A stretch of 64,000 nucleotides of DNA from the NCBI GenBank assembly GCA_002365595.1, contig DFAM01000010.1, positions 128,895-192,894 of the forward strand, written 5' to 3'. Of this stretch, positions 61,327 to 64,000 are shown in pieces (positions within the stretch are counted from its first letter, which is position 1; every line of letters begins with the position of its first letter). The notes under the pieces were generated by a model, which saw nothing but the letters and a program-made list of their open reading frames with translations, had not been told where the DNA came from and ran no database searches. A program made the position numbers and the translations under genes. This DNA comes from Acinetobacter sp. UBA3106. Its GTDB lineage: Bacteria; Pseudomonadota; Gammaproteobacteria; Pseudomonadales; Moraxellaceae.

Positions 61327-62190
61327 CTATCTACCTTGAAAAAGTAGCGGAGCATTGCGGTACATATAAAAATTATTTAAATCCTTTTGTAGATATAAAC
61401 CATTGCTCCACCACTGTGCGGTATCGCTACTGACATATTGTTCTGGACATATCCATTCCAGTCTTTGTAAACGGTAAAATTGAGCGGTCTGCGGAGGAAT
61501 AGAGTTTCCCCAATAACCTAAACGCCGTTGTTGATTGACCCAGCTGGGAAGCGTACTGACCGTACTTTCAACCGGCAGATAAAGTTGCCCTTTTAGTACT
61601 GCAAAACGCTGTTCAATTTTATGCTCCAGCGCTTCATCAAATTGGAACTGCTTTTGAGTAAAGTGATTCAATTTACGCAACAACGTATCGCTACGGTTTA
61701 ATCCATACCAGTAAGGTAAAGAACAATCCCGCTCTGCCAGATAATATTTTAAAGCGACTTCCCAGTGTTCAATCACTTTGGTTTCGGTATTCAATAATAA
61801 AAAATCGAGTTCGCCCAATGTTTTAGGTCCTGCTATTTTTTGAATACTATGACCGAGCAACTGATAAGGATGATAGTCTTGATCGAGCAGCCAGAACCAG
61901 ACAAACATCTCAAAACGCAGCCCTAAACGCGTGCTTTTCAGCTGTTGTAAAAAGTTTTCTAATTCTTGCGGATGCTGATCTAGATAAAGCAGTCTGGAAT
62001 GATAATTTTGAAAATGGTTACTCCAGACAGCATTATTATGAAACTGAAAAGTATGCTTGAGCAGCATTTCGGGTGGGGTATGTGCCAGAATATTTGGACT
62101 GCCTACGCAAAAGGCCAATTGCCGAACCAGCAAATTTTTAAATTCAAGCCAAGGTTCATCAAGATCAAACCCTTTATTTACAGCAAACAT
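61327..62190 (-). CDS. DUF1853 family protein
   Basis: The 287-residue cytoplasmic protein matches DUF1853 in length and in segments such as LGLRFEMFVWFWLLDQ, GELDFLLLNTETKVIEHWEVALKYYL (about residues 143-170) and LPSWVNQQRRLGYWG. The E-x-D-x-L plus E-x-K pattern in that middle segment recalls PD-(D/E)XK nuclease folds, but no activity is established for the family. GAGGG before the ATG at 62190 decides the start; the frame extends upstream to 62250 without a site. It is divergent from the DUF454 gene. Confidence 0.82.
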   Translation of the reverse strand: MFAVNKGFDLDEPWLEFKNLLVRQLAFCVGSPNILAHTPPEMLLKHTFQFHNNAVWSNHFQNYHSRLLYLDQHPQELENFLQQLKSTRLGLRFEMFVWFWLLDQDYHPYQLLGHSIQKIAGPKTLGELDFLLLNTETKVIEHWEVALKYYLAERDCSLPYWYGLNRSDTLLRKLNHFTQKQFQFDEALEHKIEQRFAVLKGQLYLPVESTVSTLPSWVNQQRRLGYWGNSIPPQTAQFYRLQRLEWICPEQYVSSDTAQWWSNGLYLQKDLNNFYMYRNAPLLFQGR

Positions 62191-62286
62191 GATAACCCTC
62201 GGCGCTAAATCAAAAAGTGCAGAATTACAACGGATAATATGCAAAAACACTTTATACTACCGCAATTAGTTGTGTAGGGCAGTGCT

Positions 62287-62670
62287 ATGAAAATGTTGTT
62301 TTGGCGAAGTTTGGTGATGATTTTTGTCATCCTGGGCTTTATCGGGGCAGTTTTACCGGGTATGCCAACAACAGTATTTCTGATTTTAGCGGCCTGGTCG
62401 GCTTCTAAAGGTTGGCCACAAATGGATGCCTGGCTGCTAAACCATCCTAAATATGGTGCAACATTAAGATCGTGGCGTGAAAATGGTACCGTACCACGCA
62501 AGGCGAAATGGTTTGCCACTATCATGATGCTGATCAGTGGAATGATCATGTTATTTACCAATGCACCGCTTTGGGTAAAGATCTTCACGGACCTGATCAT
62601 GCTGAATGTGGCGATCTGGTTATGGTTACGACCTGAACCTTCAGCTGAACCGATCAAAGAGGTTGAGTAA
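62287..62670 (+). CDS. DUF454 (YbaN-type) inner-membrane protein
   Basis: The 127-residue product has two N-terminal hydrophobic helices (about 5-35) with the family motif LGFIGAVLPGMPTTVFLILAAW, the basic loop WLLNHPKYGATLRSWRENGTVPRKAKW (about 49-75) and two C-terminal helices (about 76-118). Function of the family is unknown. It ends seven bases before the start of the L,D-transpeptidase-like gene, and the two are likely co-transcribed. Confidence 0.85.
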   Translation: MKMLFWRSLVMIFVILGFIGAVLPGMPTTVFLILAAWSASKGWPQMDAWLLNHPKYGATLRSWRENGTVPRKAKWFATIMMLISGMIMLFTNAPLWVKIFTDLIMLNVAIWLWLRPEPSAEPIKEVE

Positions 62671-62677
62671 TTTTGTT

Positions 62678-63208
62678 ATGGCATATTCTTTAGAACAGGC
62701 GGATATCTGGATTGATTTGGCCGCGCAAAGTTTGACTTTACCAAAACATAACAAGTCTTATGTTATCTCTACAGGCAAGAACGGGATTGGCGAGCAGGAA
62801 AATTCCGGCAAGACACCTCGGGGCTGGCATAAAGTAGCGTTTAAATTCGGACATGCAGCGCCTAAAAATGCAGTATTTAAAGCACGGCAGCAAACCGGAG
62901 AAGTCTACGATGCAGCATTGGCCGAGCAGTTTCCTGAACGCGACTGGATTTTGTCGCGCATTCTCTGGTTAAGTGGTTTAGAGGAGAATTTTAATCAGGG
63001 GGAGGGCTGCGACACCTTTCAGCGTTATATCTATATTCATGGCACACCTGATACAGAACCGATGGGCATTCCCATGTCTCATGGTTGCATCCGGATGCGT
63101 AATGAAGATGTGGTTGAATTATTCGAACTGATCTCTGAGGATGCCTTGGTGTTTATTTCAGAACATCGTTTGAATGCGACAGAGGCTAAAACAGACCTTG
63201 GCTTATAA
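62678..63208 (+). CDS. Cytoplasmic YkuD-fold L,D-transpeptidase/L,D-carboxypeptidase
   Basis: The 176-residue product is a bare YkuD catalytic domain with the complete active-site motif YIYIHGTPDTEPMGIPMSHGCIRMRNEDV (His135, catalytic Cys137). There is no signal peptide, membrane segment or peptidoglycan-binding domain, so it should act in the cytoplasm. Acinetobacter has such a protein, called ElsL or LdtK, which trims tetrapeptide from recycled cell-wall fragments as an L,D-carboxypeptidase; this gene fits that description, but the orthology is not proven here. The start at 62678 is chosen because upstream codons overlap the DUF454 gene. Confidence 0.85.
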   Translation: MAYSLEQADIWIDLAAQSLTLPKHNKSYVISTGKNGIGEQENSGKTPRGWHKVAFKFGHAAPKNAVFKARQQTGEVYDAALAEQFPERDWILSRILWLSGLEENFNQGEGCDTFQRYIYIHGTPDTEPMGIPMSHGCIRMRNEDVVELFELISEDALVFISEHRLNATEAKTDLGL

Positions 63209-63440
63209 ATAAACAAAGCCGGTAAAAGCTTAAAACCCCGATTAAGAAAATGGATTAAAAAAGAGTAATCTTTGCCAACAGTTCAAAAACCATGGAAAGT
63301 TCTGTCTAAAAATGAAGCTGTGATTTTTCGGGTTTTTACAGAAAATAGTAAATAAGTTATCGAAATTGTTTGTTTTTATAGCGAATAACCTATTTTTTAA
63401 TCACTCAAACGCAAAAAACCAAAAACAGTCAGAAAAGCGT

Positions 63441-63468
63441 TTGACAGTCTGTCAGGATTCTCTATAAT
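63441..63468 (+). promoter_or_regulatory. Sigma-70 promoter of the tRNA array
   Basis: TTGACA (63441-63446) and TATAAT (63463-63468) are both exact consensus with a 16-base spacer. It lies about 30 bases before the first tRNA gene. The upstream stretch 63209-63440 shows no gene and is rich in A/T, which may act as an UP element. Confidence 0.85.
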
Positions 63469-63498
63469 GCACCTCATCAAACGATGAAGACGTTTAAA

Positions 63499-63574
63499 GG
63501 GCGCTTAGCTCAGTTGGTAGAGCGTCTGCCTTACAAGCAGAATGTCGGCGGTTCGATCCCGTCAGCGCCCACCA
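63499..63574 (+). tRNA. tRNA-Val (anticodon TAC)
   Basis: A 76-base cloverleaf with acceptor GGGCGCT/AGCGCCC, TTCGATC T-loop, anticodon TAC at 63532-63534 and an encoded CCA end. It is identical to the copy at 63824. Confidence 0.97.
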
Positions 63575-63601
63575 AGCTCTTTAACGTTAAGACACTTTAG
63601 T

Positions 63602-63678
63602 GCAGCGGTAGTTCAGTTGGTTAGAATACCGGCCTGTCACGCCGGGGGTCGCGGGTTCGAGTCCCGTCCGCTGCGCCA
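63602..63678 (+). tRNA. tRNA-Asp (anticodon GTC), copy 1
   Basis: A 77-base cloverleaf with acceptor GCAGCGG/CCGCTGC, discriminator G, anticodon loop CTGTCAC and encoded CCA. Confidence 0.97.
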
Positions 63679-63725
63679 CTTAAGTTCTTAATATTCGTTT
63701 GCCACAATAGCGACATTGTGTAAGT

Positions 63726-63802
63726 GCAGCGGTAGTTCAGTTGGTTAGAATACCGGCCTGTCACGCCGGGGGTCGCGGGTTCGAGTCCCGTCCGCTGCGC
63801 CA
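63726..63802 (+). tRNA. tRNA-Asp (anticodon GTC), copy 2
   Basis: Identical in sequence to copy 1; separated from it by a 47-base spacer. Confidence 0.97.
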
Positions 63803-63823
63803 TTTACATAATAGACCTTTTGA

Positions 63824-63899
63824 GGGCGCTTAGCTCAGTTGGTAGAGCGTCTGCCTTACAAGCAGAATGTCGGCGGTTCGATCCCGTCAGCGCCCACCA
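63824..63899 (+). tRNA. tRNA-Val (anticodon TAC), copy 2
   Basis: Identical to the first tRNA-Val including the encoded CCA; it follows tRNA-Asp copy 2 by 21 bases. Confidence 0.97.
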
Positions 63900-63912
63900 G
63901 ATTTTTTGCGAT

Positions 63913-63989
63913 GCAGCGGTAGTTCAGTTGGTTAGAATACCGGCCTGTCACGCCGGGGGTCGCGGGTTCGAGTCCCGTCCGCTGCGCCA
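63913..63989 (+). tRNA. tRNA-Asp (anticodon GTC), copy 3
   Basis: Identical to the other two tRNA-Asp genes. The array may continue beyond the window's end. Confidence 0.97.
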
Positions 63990-64000
63990 TCCTTAGAATC

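Noticed and set aside
63621..63803. Minus-strand open frame of 60 codons with internal repeat
   Set aside because: It is read through two identical tRNA-Asp genes, and the repeat reflects the tRNA duplication.

Overview
The window looks like a chromosomal segment of an Acinetobacter species. The support is the moderate-to-low GC content with AT-rich spacers, a pilG-pilH-pilI-pilJ-chpA twitching cluster without pilK or chpB, a dcd - secreted-protein cluster - proS block, and a chain of aromatic-acid catabolic genes typical of this genus. The species cannot be fixed from the sequence alone. No phage, CRISPR array or intact insertion sequence is visible.

Layout. 1-1300: remnants of a truncated gene and of an IS3-family transposase, then a VIT1/CCC1-type metal transporter. 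1.7-5.0 kb: a three-gene ABC exporter (HlyD-type adaptor, MacB/FtsX-type permease, LolD-like ATPase) with base composition unlike its surroundings. 5.6-6.1 kb: a PhnB-like VOC protein. 6.3-13.4 kb: a homogentisate-type lower pathway on the minus strand (CoA-transferase A/B, VOC protein, maleylacetoacetate isomerase, fumarylacetoacetase), divergent from an IclR regulator and an MhpA-like flavin monooxygenase with a DUF2783 partner. 13.6-20.1 kb: a complete 3-hydroxybenzoate/gentisate operon (gentisate dioxygenase, 3-hydroxybenzoate 6-hydroxylase, maleylpyruvate isomerase, fumarylpyruvate hydrolase) divergent from a LysR regulator, followed by an OprD-like porin with a strongly structured upstream region.

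20.2-29.9 kb is a catabolic cluster of unknown substrate: aldehyde dehydrogenase, two CaiB/BaiF CoA-transferases, acyl-CoA dehydrogenase, a muconate-lactonizing-type enolase superfamily enzyme, an AAHS aromatic-acid transporter and a TetR regulator. Five copies of one palindrome (CAACCAAC-N2-GTTGGTTG) lie in front of its transcription units, so the cluster reads as one TetR regulon. A 311-bp hairpin-rich element with terminal inverted repeats sits inside it.

30-37.4 kb holds a Bcr/CflA drug transporter, two small exported unknowns, the Fe-S carrier ApbC/Mrp, a DUF2062 membrane protein, a LysE exporter and dcd. 37.6-44.0 kb is a run of four exported proteins that share a motif (consensus L-T/S-D-x-x-L-x-x-V-T-G-Q) just after their signal peptides and carry short Cys-x(n)-Cys loops. 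They resemble the so-called Fil proteins of Acinetobacter and are the least understood genes here. proS, an RND permease/adaptor pair and a DUF4124-like protein follow on the minus strand.

51.1-59.7 kb encodes the type IV pilus chemosensory system. The last part holds dapE, an entericidin-like lipoprotein, a DUF1853 protein, a DUF454 membrane protein, a cytoplasmic YkuD-fold L,D-transpeptidase/carboxypeptidase and a five-gene tRNA array (Val-Asp-Asp-Val-Asp) behind a near-consensus sigma-70 promoter.
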